A stretch of DNA of 64,000 nucleotides from Pseudomonas sp. GM50 (lineage in GTDB: Bacteria; Pseudomonadota; Gammaproteobacteria; Pseudomonadales; Pseudomonadaceae), in NCBI RefSeq assembly GCF_000282375.1, contig NZ_AKJK01000048.1, forward strand, positions 26,384 to 90,383, given 5' to 3'. This document shows, one piece after another, positions 29,421-38,744 of this stretch; position 1 is the stretch's first letter, and each line of letters opens with the position of its first letter. The notes beneath the pieces are model-generated. The model saw only the letters and a program-made list of their open reading frames with translations. It did not search any database and had not been told where the DNA came from. Position numbers and translations under genes: made by a program.

Positions 29421-29456
29421 GGTGAATCCTCGTCAAGGGGAGGGGGTGGTTGAGCA

Positions 29457-30230
29457 TCAGTTCGGTGAGGTGCCGGCCAGGTAGTCACACCATTCCGGCG
29501 GCAGGCGTTGCTGCTGATTCAGGCCTATCAGGCGCTGGTGTTGCGCCGGGCTGAGGAGGTTGAAGGCAATCACCCGGGGCAGCCCGACAGACACCGTTCG
29601 TTCGGCGGCGAGCTGTTCGTCCAGCAGGTCGAGGGCCAGTTGGTTGAGGGTGACGCTGTGTCGTTGCGTCAGGCCGATCAGGCGTTTTACGTCGAGCCCC
29701 ATGCCCAGTGCCTTCAGCACCAGTTGATGGAAGGCCCGTTCGCTGTAGTGCCGCGACGGGTAGAGGGTGTCCAGGGCAAGGGCGGCAAACACCAGGCTGT
29801 TACTGGTGCGCCCGGCCTGCAACGCGAGTTCCACGCACAGCCCACGGCTATCGAGCCAGTCGAGGGCCTTCAAGGTGGCGATTTTTTCCTGATCGTCGCC
29901 CCACAGAAACAACTGGCGCAGCAAGGGCAGTTGCCCGGCGAGGGGTTGTTGTTCCAGTACTTGAGCCTGCAACAACGCTCGCGCCAGCTGGACGTTGCTC
30001 CAGCCGCAATTGTTGGGCAGTGCAGGCTCTTTGAGGCTGCGCTTGCACTGGCTGCTCAAGAGCGCGGCGGTATTGGCGTCCGGGCGTTGGTCAAGCCGCG
30101 CCTGTGCCTGGCGCCACCACTGCAGTTCGGTGTCATCGAGCTGTTGGGTGAAGGCCTGGCGTTGTTCGGCGAGGCAATCGTGGCGCATGTCGAGGGCCGC
30201 CGATGGCGGCGCTGTGACGTCCATGTTCAT
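29457..30230 (-). CDS. eboA: EboA-domain protein
   Basis: A 257-residue, mostly helical protein with no catalytic motif. The identification rests on its size, its helical-repeat character (SSQCKRSLKEPALPNNCGW, LKALDWLDSRGLCVELALQ, RNxxLxF-like SNSLVFAALALD) and its place between UbiA-like and TatD-like genes, as EboA in ebo clusters. The start at 30230 overlaps the eboC stop (ATGA), so a much longer upstream frame was rejected. Function unknown. Confidence 0.78.
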   Translation of the reverse strand: MNMDVTAPPSAALDMRHDCLAEQRQAFTQQLDDTELQWWRQAQARLDQRPDANTAALLSSQCKRSLKEPALPNNCGWSNVQLARALLQAQVLEQQPLAGQLPLLRQLFLWGDDQEKIATLKALDWLDSRGLCVELALQAGRTSNSLVFAALALDTLYPSRHYSERAFHQLVLKALGMGLDVKRLIGLTQRHSVTLNQLALDLLDEQLAAERTVSVGLPRVIAFNLLSPAQHQRLIGLNQQQRLPPEWCDYLAGTSPN

Positions 30231-31117
30231 GTCGGTTTGATCCAGCGCTGGAAGTGTGGAAGCAGGAAAAACACCAGGACACATAACAAACTGCCCAGAG
30301 GCTGGTTGGCCACAGCCAGCACCAGGGCATCGAACAGCGGCAGGGCCGCCAGGCCAGCGCCGATAAAGGCGCGGACCTGCCGTTGCTGCGGGTTGGCCAG
30401 GTGGTGCCAGTAGTGCCAGCCCAGCCAGCCAAGCCAGAGCAGCAGCACCGGCCAAAACCAGACGTTGTCGGAATAGATCGCCAAGGCCAGCGGGCTCAGC
30501 ATCAGGATCAGTGGGAGGCGGCTGAGCAATTGATTGCGGTGTTCCTGGCGGGCCAGGTAAGTCAGGCCACTGATGTAGACGCCGAGCAAAATGGCGCACA
30601 GCCAGATCGGCTCCGGTGGCACCGCCAGGCTGGCCGCCGCCGTGAGGTAGAGCGCCGAGCGACAGGCACCCATCAGCCAGACGCTGTGGGCATACTTCTT
30701 GTGCAGCAGGTTGTAGCCGAGGATGCAGCCCACCAGCAGAGTGGCGCTGCCCAGCAGCCACTGCGGCTGGTCGATCAGCTGGCTCAGGCCCAGCACCGAG
30801 GCGCCGGCCAATATCAGCAACAGCGCAGTGGCCAAGCCCACCTGCTGTCGACTGACCAGACCGAGGGTGATGGGGCGGGGGTTATCGTGCTGTTGGTCCC
30901 AGTCGGCGTCGAGCAGGTCGTTCAACAACATGCCGGCCAGATACAACAGCGACAGTGCGGCCAGCAGCAGGATCCACACCAGCGACGACGGCGGCGCCAG
31001 GGCACCGGCGCTGCTGGCCAGCAGGGCGGCGGCCAGAGTGTTGGTCCACACCGTGGGCAAGTTGGATACCCGGCCCAGGGTCATCCAGGTCTTGAGGTTC
31101 AGCGGTGTCTGGCTCAT
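30227..31117 (-). CDS. eboC: EboC-type UbiA-family prenyltransferase
   Basis: A 296-residue integral membrane protein with about eight or nine helices. The two Asp-rich signatures of UbiA prenyltransferases are a first NDLLDADWDQQHDNPRPITLG region and a second, weaker site around LLGVYISGLTYLARQEH. UbiA enzymes join an isoprenyl diphosphate to a small acceptor in the membrane. Coupled to eboD by an ATGA overlap. Confidence 0.9.
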   Translation of the reverse strand: MSQTPLNLKTWMTLGRVSNLPTVWTNTLAAALLASSAGALAPPSSLVWILLLAALSLLYLAGMLLNDLLDADWDQQHDNPRPITLGLVSRQQVGLATALLLILAGASVLGLSQLIDQPQWLLGSATLLVGCILGYNLLHKKYAHSVWLMGACRSALYLTAAASLAVPPEPIWLCAILLGVYISGLTYLARQEHRNQLLSRLPLILMLSPLALAIYSDNVWFWPVLLLWLGWLGWHYWHHLANPQQRQVRAFIGAGLAALPLFDALVLAVANQPLGSLLCVLVFFLLPHFQRWIKPT

Positions 31118-33000
31118 TGCGCGCAGCCTTCGCTCAGGGTGAGCGCCGGACTGCTGCGGGTGGACAGTCGTTGCAGTGCCTGCTCCATCCGCGCGGTATC
31201 GATTTCATGCAAGTCCACCGATTCGCCGATCCGGCTGAGCATGGGGATAGAGAGTTGCCCGCCCAAATGCTGGCGGAATTCCTCCAGCCCGAGCAAAACC
31301 TGTGAGCGCCCCTGGGCATCTTTCAAGCTCAGTTCCGGTGGGCACAGGTTGAAGCCGAGCTTGAGCAACAGGTTCAGCACACGTTCAGTGTCGGCATCGC
31401 TCAACAGCCCGAGGGCATTGGCATAGAGTCCATCCAGGGCCATGCCCACTGCCACGGCTTCACCATGGCGCAGCCGGTGGTGGCTGAGATTTTCCAGTTT
31501 GTGCGCGGCCCAGTGCCCGTAATCCAGTGGCCGCCCGTTACCGCGTTCGAAGGGGTCGCCAGCACCGGTGATGTGCGCCAGGTGCAGTTCGGCGCAGCGG
31601 CGGATGGCGTAGCGGCTGGCCGGGTGATCGAAGTGGGCGAGGGCGTCGGCCTGTTGCTCCATCCATTGGAAAAACGCCTGGTCCTTGATCAGCGCCACCT
31701 TTACCGCCTCGGCCAGCCCGGCGATCTGGTCGCGACGGGTCAGGCTGGTCAGCAGCTGGAAGTCGTTGATCACTGCGGTGGCGGGGTAGAAGGTTCCCAG
31801 CAGATTCTTCTGGCCGAAGGCATTGATGCCGTTTTTCACACCGATACCGGCATCGTTCTGCGCCAGCACGGTACTTGGGATACGAATCAGGCGAATGCCG
31901 CGATGGAAGGTAGCGCTGGCGTAGCCCACCGCATCCAGCACCGCGCCGCCTCCCAGGGCCAGGACATAACAATGCCGGTCCAGCCCATGTTGCAGCATGT
32001 CGGTGTACAGCTGCTGCAGCACCTGTGAATCCTTGCTCAGCTCACCGGCCGGCACCGCAATTGGCGCGGCCAGCAAATGCAGATCCGCCGCATGGGCGGC
32101 AAAGTAGGCATCGATTTGTTCCAGCAGTTGTGGAGCGCTTTGCAACAGTTGTTCATCAGCGAACACCAGCACTGTCACCGGGCCCCGGTGCTGTGGGGTG
32201 AGTCGTGCAGTGAGCTGGTGGTGCAGACAGGGGTTGAGCGGATCGAACAGGTGATCGGTGAACACCACCGGGTAGTCATAACTGACCTCGAAACGCCCGT
32301 GCAGCGGTTGTTCAGTGATTTGTTTGCGCAAGGTCTTGAACAGGCTGTACCCGGCGATAAACAGCGCGGGCAACACCATGCTGGCGAGGAGGGTCACCAG
32401 CAGTGCGTTTTGCTCGACGAGGAAGGTGCCGATGGCGCTGTAGGCCAGTGCCAGGCCGGCATTGGCCAGGGTGGTGACCAGTAGAAACGCGCGCAGCGGA
32501 TAACGTTGCATGCCGGCGGCGACCACCGAGGTTTCCGCCAATACCGGCACGCCGCGCAGGCAGATCAACGACAGCGTGCCCAACCGATACGCCAGTTGCC
32601 CCGGTTGGCGCTGATGCAGGCCCAGGCGGCCGGAAAGCAGGCGGAAATAGCCGGCGCCCAGCGCATAACCCAGCCCGGCTCCCAGGCACAGGCCAATGAA
32701 AATCACCAGATAGCCGCCGAGACTGCCGAGCATCGCCACGGCCAGCAGCGCGACCATGCTCGAAGGCACCGGCAGCACCACGTCCAGCGCCAGCAGGGCG
32801 ATCAGCAACAGCGCCAGGTTGAATTTCTGGGTGGGCGTAGACGGCAAGTACAGGTTGAGATGGGTCAGGAAGTCCTGGAGCTGTTGTTCGAACAACAGGA
32901 AGCTGGCGATCACCAGGCCGGAGAAGCAAAACAATGACAGCCAAAAATGCCCGGCTGGCCCTCTTTGCGAGAACGCACGATACCCACGGCTGCGCTTCAT
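31114..33000 (-). CDS. eboD: VTT/DedA-like membrane domain fused to EboD 3-dehydroquinate-synthase-like enzyme
   Basis: A 628-residue fusion. Residues about 15-230 hold six or so membrane segments, with LDVVLPVPSSMVALLAVAML, GAGLGYALG and LRGVPVLAETSVVAAGM, as in the VTT (DedA/TMEM64) family. Residues about 240-628 are a sugar-phosphate cyclase of the DHQ synthase class: NAD site ALGGGAVLDAVGYASATFHRG, IPSTVLAQNDAGIGVKNGIN, GLAEAVKVALIKD and the metal-binding histidines in YGHWAAHKLE and HHRLRHGEAVAVGM. EboD is usually described as the cyclase alone. First gene of the unit; ATG at 33000 chosen over a TTG three bases upstream, with AGAGGG before it. Confidence 0.87.
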   Translation of the reverse strand: MKRSRGYRAFSQRGPAGHFWLSLFCFSGLVIASFLLFEQQLQDFLTHLNLYLPSTPTQKFNLALLLIALLALDVVLPVPSSMVALLAVAMLGSLGGYLVIFIGLCLGAGLGYALGAGYFRLLSGRLGLHQRQPGQLAYRLGTLSLICLRGVPVLAETSVVAAGMQRYPLRAFLLVTTLANAGLALAYSAIGTFLVEQNALLVTLLASMVLPALFIAGYSLFKTLRKQITEQPLHGRFEVSYDYPVVFTDHLFDPLNPCLHHQLTARLTPQHRGPVTVLVFADEQLLQSAPQLLEQIDAYFAAHAADLHLLAAPIAVPAGELSKDSQVLQQLYTDMLQHGLDRHCYVLALGGGAVLDAVGYASATFHRGIRLIRIPSTVLAQNDAGIGVKNGINAFGQKNLLGTFYPATAVINDFQLLTSLTRRDQIAGLAEAVKVALIKDQAFFQWMEQQADALAHFDHPASRYAIRRCAELHLAHITGAGDPFERGNGRPLDYGHWAAHKLENLSHHRLRHGEAVAVGMALDGLYANALGLLSDADTERVLNLLLKLGFNLCPPELSLKDAQGRSQVLLGLEEFRQHLGGQLSIPMLSRIGESVDLHEIDTARMEQALQRLSTRSSPALTLSEGCAQ

Positions 33001-33392
33001 CAAGCATCCCTCTTGTTATTTTTGACTGATTCCGTGTCAGTTATCAAAAGCAGCGTCTGGTGTGTTTCAGGTCAATAGACTCTCTCGCCTGAGGGGCTGG
33101 TTGATGGGCGGTTGATTGCGCCTGTGAAGCTAGTCTTGAACTTAGACGGTCGCGGTGTTTTTGCAAGGTCGCCTGATGGCAATTTGACCTTTTCCGCGAT
33201 GCCCTCTGAAAACACCGGTATTCAGTCGCTTGGGTAATGCCTGTCAGTCAAGCCCGCTCCCACAGGTTTTGCGCAGTTGGCATGTTAAAAAATGTTATTT
33301 TAAAAAAAGACTTCACATAATCCGTTCATTGGGAGATTATCTGCTCAACCTGTATGACAACCTGATAACAAGACAAAAACAGGATGGCTACG
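33001..33392. other. Divergent promoter region between the ebo unit and the tetronate operon
   Basis: A 392-base gene-free stretch. It must carry the promoter of the leftward ebo-linked unit and the rightward GntR/ltn unit. It holds a lone REP half (about 33250-33265, AGCCCGCTCCCACAGG), an AT-rich block (33282-33330) and the GntR-type operator at 33351-33359. No other element could be assigned; I found no convincing -35/-10 pair for the ebo unit. Confidence 0.6.
33351..33359. promoter_or_regulatory. Putative GntR/FadR-type operator
   Basis: TGTATGACA fits the TGT-N3-ACA half-symmetry bound by FadR-subfamily GntR regulators and lies 34 bases before the start of such a gene. Autoregulation and control of the tetronate operon is the simplest reading. 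Confidence 0.5.
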
Positions 33393-34097
33393 ATGTTCGA
33401 CAAGGTCCCGACTCACGTGCTGAGTGACAGCGTCGCTCAGCAGCTGCTGGACAAGATTGAGAACGGTGTGTTCGCCACCGGCAGCAAACTGCCCAGTGAA
33501 GCCATGCTCTCGGAAGCCTTCGGTGTCAGTCGCACCGTGGTCCGCGAAGCCATCTCCCGTCTCAAGAACGAAGGCGTGCTGCAGCCCCAACAAGGGCGCG
33601 GCATCTTCGTCACCGCCAACGCCAATATCCGCCCGCTGCGTATCGATTACACCGAAGCCAATCTGCCCGGCAGTGTCTTTCACCTGTTGGCGCTGCGACG
33701 TGCCATAGAGGCAGAAATCGCTTGCGAGGCGGCGCTCAATCGCAGCGAGGCCGATCTGGTGCAGATTGACGAGGCGCTGGCACACATCGATGAAGAGGTC
33801 GATGAGGGGCTGGACGGTGTTCGCGCCGATGTGGCTTTTCACCGTGCCATCGCTCGAGCCACGGGCAATCCCTACTTTCTCAAGACCCTGGAATTCGTCA
33901 GTCAGTACCTGGAGGCCGCCACCCGCATCACCCGCACCAACGAGGCGGGCAGGGCGGATTTCTCCCGTCAGGTACACGAAGAACATCAAGCGATCGTGGC
34001 GGCCATTCGGCTGCGCGATCCGCTCGCCGCCGGGCATGCCGCCCGTGCCCATATCTACAACGCGGCCCGCCGCCTGCGCCTTGCCGGCGTGGAATAG
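33393..34097 (+). CDS. GntR/FadR-family regulator of tetronate catabolism
   Basis: A 234-residue regulator. An N-terminal winged helix (SKLPSEAMLSEAFGVSRTVV, REAISRLKNEGVLQPQQGRG) is followed by an all-helical FCD effector domain with the metal-ligand type pattern DVAFHRAIARATGNPYF and HEEHQAIVAAI. An ATG also exists at 33384, but AGG sits directly against it; the one at 33393 has a normal spacing. Placed directly before ltnD-otnK-otnC, so it probably responds to a tetronate or its oxo derivative. Confidence 0.88.
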   Translation: MFDKVPTHVLSDSVAQQLLDKIENGVFATGSKLPSEAMLSEAFGVSRTVVREAISRLKNEGVLQPQQGRGIFVTANANIRPLRIDYTEANLPGSVFHLLALRRAIEAEIACEAALNRSEADLVQIDEALAHIDEEVDEGLDGVRADVAFHRAIARATGNPYFLKTLEFVSQYLEAATRITRTNEAGRADFSRQVHEEHQAIVAAIRLRDPLAAGHAARAHIYNAARRLRLAGVE

Positions 34098-34139
34098 GCC
34101 GCTGTTTTCCTCATAAGCCGGTCACTAAGGAGTACCCCC

Positions 34140-35045
34140 ATGAATAACAAAAATGTCGGTGTTGTCGGTCTGGGCGCGATGGGCCTGGGCATTGCCCGCT
34201 CACTGTTGCGCAGCGGCTTCAATGTGCATGCCTGTGATGTGCGTGCGGCGGTGACGGAACAGTTTGCCGGCGAGGGCGGTGTGGCGTGTGCTTCACCCGC
34301 GCACATGGCAGCTGAGTGCGACGTGATCATTACCGTGGTGGTGAATGCCGAGCAGACCGAAACCGTGTTGTTTGGAGAGGGTGGTGCGGTCGCTGCGTTG
34401 CGCCCTGGCAGCCTGGTGATCGGTTGCGCCACCGTGGCGCCGACCTACGCCGTCGATCTGGGCCAGCGCCTGACTGCGCAGGGCTTGCTGTATCTGGATG
34501 CGCCGATTTCCGGTGGCGCGGCCAAGGCCGCTGCCGGTGAAATGACCATGATGACCTCTGGCCCGGCCGATGCTTATGCCAAGGCCGAAGCGGTCCTCGC
34601 GGGCATGGCCGGCAAGGTCTATCGCCTGGGTGACACTCATGGCCTGGGCTCGAAGGTCAAGATCATCAACCAGTTGCTCGCCGGGGTGCACATCGCGGCC
34701 TCTGCCGAAGCCATGGCGCTGGGCCTGCGTGAAGGGGTCGACGCCGATGCGCTTTACGAAGTGATCACCCACAGCGCCGGTAATTCCTGGATGTTCGAAA
34801 ACCGCGTGCCGCACATTCTCAAGGCCGATTACACGCCGTTGTCCGCGGTGGATATTTTCGTCAAGGACCTGGGCCTGGTGCTGGATACCGCACGGGCCAG
34901 CAAATTTCCGCTGCCGCTGTCGGCCACCGCCCACCAGATGTTCATGCAGGCATCCAGTGCAGGTTTCGGTCGTGAGGACGACTCGGCGGTGATCAAGATT
35001 TTCCCCGGCATCGAGTTGCCGACTGCCAAGACTGAGCCGGTTTGA
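34140..35045 (+). CDS. ltnD: L-threonate dehydrogenase (LtnD-type)
   Basis: A 301-residue NAD(P)-dependent beta-hydroxyacid dehydrogenase. The N-terminal Rossmann start is GVVGLGAMGLGIARSL, the substrate loop DAPISGGAAKAAAGEMTMM, and the catalytic Lys region GSKVKIINQLLAG. LtnD oxidises L-threonate to 2-oxo-tetronate, the first step of the pathway completed by the following genes. Identification within the 3-hydroxyisobutyrate dehydrogenase family rests on the otnK/otnC/otnI context. Confidence 0.9.
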   Translation: MNNKNVGVVGLGAMGLGIARSLLRSGFNVHACDVRAAVTEQFAGEGGVACASPAHMAAECDVIITVVVNAEQTETVLFGEGGAVAALRPGSLVIGCATVAPTYAVDLGQRLTAQGLLYLDAPISGGAAKAAAGEMTMMTSGPADAYAKAEAVLAGMAGKVYRLGDTHGLGSKVKIINQLLAGVHIAASAEAMALGLREGVDADALYEVITHSAGNSWMFENRVPHILKADYTPLSAVDIFVKDLGLVLDTARASKFPLPLSATAHQMFMQASSAGFGREDDSAVIKIFPGIELPTAKTEPV

Positions 35046-35055
35046 GGAACGCCCA

Positions 35056-36348
35056 ATGAACACAACCACCGCACGCCCATTGCTGGGCTGCATCGCCGAC
35101 GATTTCACCGGTGCCACGGACCTTGCCAACATGCTGGTGCGCGGCGGTATGCGCACCGTGCAAAGCATCGGAATTCCGAGCAGCGAAGTGGCTGCCGGGC
35201 TCGATGCCGATGCGATTGTCATCGCGCTGAAGTCGCGCACCATTCCCGTCGCCGAAGCGGTCGAACAGTCCCTCGCCGCGCTGGCCTGGCTGCGTGAGCA
35301 AGGCTGCGAGCAGATCTTTTTCAAGTATTGCTCGACGTTCGACTCCACCGCTGCCGGCAATATCGGCCAGGTCAGCGAAGCGTTGCTGGCGGCACTGGGT
35401 AGCGACTTCACCCTGGCGTGCCCGGCGTTCCCGGAGAATGGCCGGACGATCTTTCGCGGCCACTTGTTTGTGCAGGATCAGTTGCTCAGCGAGTCGGGCA
35501 TGCAACATCACCCGTTGACGCCGATGACCGACGCCAACCTGGTTCGGGTGTTGCAATCGCAGACCAGCCTGAACGTCGGTTTGTTGCGCTACGACACCAT
35601 TGCCCAAGGGGTCGAGCAGGTGCGTGAGCGGATCAAAGAGCTACGGGCTCAAGGTGTCGGCATGGCGATTGCCGATGCCTTGTCAGACCACGATCTGTAC
35701 ACCCTCGGTACCGCCTGCGCCGACTTGCCGCTGCTGACCGGCGGTTCGGGGCTGGCCCTGGGCTTGCCGGAAAACTTCCGTCGCGCCGGCAAATTGCGCG
35801 ATCTCGACGCCTCGAAACTCCCGGCAGTATCGGGCGGTGAAGTGGTGTTGGCTGGCAGCGCTTCGATCGCTACCAATGGACAAGTGGCGGCCTGGCTCGA
35901 AGCCGGTCGGCCGGCGCTGCGGATTGATCCGTTGGCCCTGGCTGCCGGGGAACCGGTGGTTGCCCGGGCTTTGGCCTTCGCCCGTGATAACGAACAGACC
36001 GTATTGATCTACGCCACCAGCACCCCGGACGAAGTGAAGGCGGTGCAACAGCAACTCGGCGTCGAACGGGCCGGTACCTTGGTGGAGAATGCGTTGGGTG
36101 AGATCGCTCAGGGCCTGCGCCAGAGCGGCGTACGACGCTTCGTGATCGCTGGCGGTGAAACCTCGGGCGCTGTGGTTCAGGCGCTGGGTGTGCAATTGCT
36201 GCAGATCGGCGCGCAGATCGATCCGGGTGTGCCAGCGACAGTCAGCAACACGGATGAGCCGCTGGCCCTGGCGCTCAAATCGGGCAACTTCGGTGGTCGG
36301 GATTTTTTCAGCAAAGCCTTGAAGCAACTGGCCGGGGGTGCTCAATGA
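35056..36348 (+). CDS. otnK: 3-oxo-tetronate 4-kinase (DUF1537 family)
   Basis: A 430-residue four-carbon acid sugar kinase. The N-terminal GCIADDFTGATDLANMLVRGG is diagnostic. The nucleotide-binding C-terminal part has FVIAGGETSGAVVQALG. OtnK phosphorylates 3-oxo-tetronate at O4, making the substrate of OtnC. It starts 10 bases after ltnD and overlaps otnC by four bases. Confidence 0.94.
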   Translation: MNTTTARPLLGCIADDFTGATDLANMLVRGGMRTVQSIGIPSSEVAAGLDADAIVIALKSRTIPVAEAVEQSLAALAWLREQGCEQIFFKYCSTFDSTAAGNIGQVSEALLAALGSDFTLACPAFPENGRTIFRGHLFVQDQLLSESGMQHHPLTPMTDANLVRVLQSQTSLNVGLLRYDTIAQGVEQVRERIKELRAQGVGMAIADALSDHDLYTLGTACADLPLLTGGSGLALGLPENFRRAGKLRDLDASKLPAVSGGEVVLAGSASIATNGQVAAWLEAGRPALRIDPLALAAGEPVVARALAFARDNEQTVLIYATSTPDEVKAVQQQLGVERAGTLVENALGEIAQGLRQSGVRRFVIAGGETSGAVVQALGVQLLQIGAQIDPGVPATVSNTDEPLALALKSGNFGGRDFFSKALKQLAGGAQ

Positions 36349-36983
36349 GCGACGAAAACGCCCTGCGCGAAGAAATCTGCCAGGTTGGCCGCAGCCTTTA
36401 TGAGCGCGGTTACACCGTCGGCAGCGCCGGCAACATAAGCGCACGTCTGGACGACGGTTGGCTGATCACGCCGACTGACGTCTGCCTCGGCCGCCTCGAC
36501 CCGGCGACCATCGCCAAGGTCAATCTGGCGGGCGAATGGGTCTCTGGTGACAAGCCGTCAAAGACATTGGCGCTGCATCGCCAGGTCTACGACCGCAACC
36601 CGGGCGTCGGTGGCGTGGTGCATACCCATTCCACCCATCTGGTGGCGTTGACGCTGGCGGGTGTCTGGCAGCCGAACGACATCCTGCCACCACTGACGCC
36701 GTATCAGGTGATGAAAGTCGGGCATATCCCGTTGATCAGCTACCAGCGTCCCGGCTCGCCGAAAGTGGCCGAACAGGTTGCGCAACTGGCCAACAGCGTT
36801 CGCGGTGTGATGCTCGAACGGCTGGGACCGGTAGTTTGGGAAAGTTCGGTGTCCAGGGCCAGCTACGCCCTGGAAGAACTCGAGGAAACCGCACGGCTGT
36901 GGCTGATGAGCAATCCCAAGCCCGAGCCGCTCGATCAGGCAGCACTGGACGAGCTGCGAGTGACCTTCGGCGCGCACTGGTAG
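36345..36983 (+). CDS. otnC: 3-oxo-tetronate 4-phosphate decarboxylase (class II aldolase family)
   Basis: A 212-residue class II aldolase/adducin-domain enzyme. TVGSAGNISARLDDGWLITP is the phosphate-binding start and GGVVHTHSTHLVALTL holds the zinc histidines. OtnC decarboxylates 3-oxo-tetronate 4-phosphate to dihydroxyacetone phosphate, joining central metabolism. The ATG overlaps the otnK stop. Confidence 0.93.
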   Translation: MSDENALREEICQVGRSLYERGYTVGSAGNISARLDDGWLITPTDVCLGRLDPATIAKVNLAGEWVSGDKPSKTLALHRQVYDRNPGVGGVVHTHSTHLVALTLAGVWQPNDILPPLTPYQVMKVGHIPLISYQRPGSPKVAEQVAQLANSVRGVMLERLGPVVWESSVSRASYALEELEETARLWLMSNPKPEPLDQAALDELRVTFGAHW

Positions 36984-37167
36984 CGCTCTGATTTTTTAAC
37001 ACGATAGACCGATAAAGCAGGCCCTGTTCGGGAGACGCGCAGCGACTTCCCACGACCCCGGCTTGCCTGAAAAATACAATAACAAGAGGACATCCAGGCA
37101 TGACTCACCTTCACTGCGGCAGTTTCAGAAAAACCCTTTCGTTCACCCGGCGTGGAGGGCTTCTGAA

Positions 37168-38628
37168 ATGAGCCCGTTAATCCTGATGGTTACCGCGGGG
37201 CTAGGGATCGCTCTGTTGTTGTTTCTGGTGCTCAAGTACAAGTTCCAGCCTTTCGTGGCCTTGATGCTGGTGAGCATTCTGGTGGCGCTGGTCGCTGGGG
37301 TGAAACCGGCCGATCTGGTCGCCACCATTGAAGGCGGCATGGGCAAGACCTTGGGCCATATCGCGATCATCATTGCCTTGGGCGCGATGATCGGGCGTAT
37401 CATCGAACTCTCCGGCGGTGCCGAGGCGCTAGCCAAGACGCTGATTACCCGCTTCGGCAATCGCCGCACGCCACTGGCGCTGACGATTGCCGGGTTCATG
37501 GTCGGGGTGCCGGTGTTCTTCGAAGTCGGCGTGATCATCCTGATGCCGCTGGCCTATGGCGTCGCTCGCAGTGCGCGTAAACCGTTGTTGGTGTTCGCGC
37601 TGCCGATGTGCGCTGCGTTGCTGACCGTACACGCCTTCCTGCCACCCCATCCGGGTGCAGTGGCGGCTGCCAGCCAGTTGGGTGCCGACCTCGGCCGCGT
37701 GCTGATGTTTGGTCTGCCAATCACTGCGTTCCTTTGCTATGTCGGCTACCGCGTGGCCGGGCGCATGACCCGTCGGGTGTACCCGATGACTGACGATATT
37801 CGGGCCGAGGTCTACGGCCCGCATGTCACCAACGAGGACCTGGCCGCCTGGTCCAATGGCAACGACAAGAGCCCTGAACGATCAGCTGTGGCCGCGTCGC
37901 ACATGGGGCTGGAAGAAGCCACCAGCAGCATCGTTTCCAAGTTGCCGCCGGCTCCACCACCGGGTTTTGGCCTGATCGTCAGCCTGATTGTGTTGCCGAT
38001 CATTCTGATCCTGCTGGGGACCCTGTCCACCTCGTTGCTGCCTGCCGACTCGGTCCTGCGCGGCATCATGACGGTGCTCGGCGCGCCGCTGGTGGCGCTG
38101 CTGATCGATACCTTGCTGTGTGCCTGGTTGCTGGGTTCGCGTCGGGGCTGGAGTCGTACTCAGGTGTCTGACGTGATCGGTTCGGCCTTGCCTGGCGTGG
38201 CCATGGTGATCCTGATTGCCGGTGCCGGCGGTGTGTTCGGCAAGGTGTTGGTGGATACCGGAATCGGCGCCGTGGTCTCCGATATGCTGCGCACCACCGG
38301 TCTGCCGGTACTCGCGCTGGGCTTTCTGCTGACCATGCTGTTGCGTGCGGTCCAGGGTTCGACCACGGTGGCGCTGGTGACCACCGCCGGCATCATCAGC
38401 CCGCTGATCGCTACCCTCGATCTCACGGCGAATCACATGGCACTGTTGTGCCTGGCCATGGGCGGTGGCGGGTTGGCCATGTCCCATATCAATGATGCCG
38501 GTTACTGGATCTTCACCAAACTATCCGGGCTGAACGTGGCCGACGGCTTGCGCACCTGGACGGTGTTGACCACCTTGCTCGGTACGTTGGGTTTCGGTAT
38601 TACCTTGTTGATCTGGCCGTTTGTCTAA
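37168..38628 (+). CDS. GntP-family sugar-acid permease
   Basis: A 486-residue permease with 12 or more hydrophobic segments and the GntP-type phrases FVALMLVSILVALVAGVK, GVPVFFEVGVIILMPLAY and FLPPHPGAVAAA. It imports aldonates by proton symport; here threonate or erythronate is the likely substrate. The 184-base gap from otnC has no named element. Start at 37168 after TGGAGGG; a longer frame upstream has no family support. Confidence 0.93.
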   Translation: MSPLILMVTAGLGIALLLFLVLKYKFQPFVALMLVSILVALVAGVKPADLVATIEGGMGKTLGHIAIIIALGAMIGRIIELSGGAEALAKTLITRFGNRRTPLALTIAGFMVGVPVFFEVGVIILMPLAYGVARSARKPLLVFALPMCAALLTVHAFLPPHPGAVAAASQLGADLGRVLMFGLPITAFLCYVGYRVAGRMTRRVYPMTDDIRAEVYGPHVTNEDLAAWSNGNDKSPERSAVAASHMGLEEATSSIVSKLPPAPPPGFGLIVSLIVLPIILILLGTLSTSLLPADSVLRGIMTVLGAPLVALLIDTLLCAWLLGSRRGWSRTQVSDVIGSALPGVAMVILIAGAGGVFGKVLVDTGIGAVVSDMLRTTGLPVLALGFLLTMLLRAVQGSTTVALVTTAGIISPLIATLDLTANHMALLCLAMGGGGLAMSHINDAGYWIFTKLSGLNVADGLRTWTVLTTLLGTLGFGITLLIWPFV

Positions 38629-38667
38629 CGAAAATTGTCGATCCGATCGAACACCTGCAGGAGCACG

Positions 38668-38711
38668 GCTTGCCGGCGAAAGCGTCCTTGAGATCGCCTT
38701 CGCCGGCAAGC
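38668..38711. repeat. Short REP-like inverted repeat
   Basis: GCTTGCCGGCGAA at 38668-38680 and TTCGCCGGCAAGC at 38699-38711 are perfect inverted copies with an 18-base spacer, of the GGCTTGCCGGCGAAAG family common in pseudomonads. It lies between the permease and otnI genes. Confidence 0.75.
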
Positions 38712-38744
38712 CTGGCGCCTACAAAAACATAGATAGGAGCTACC

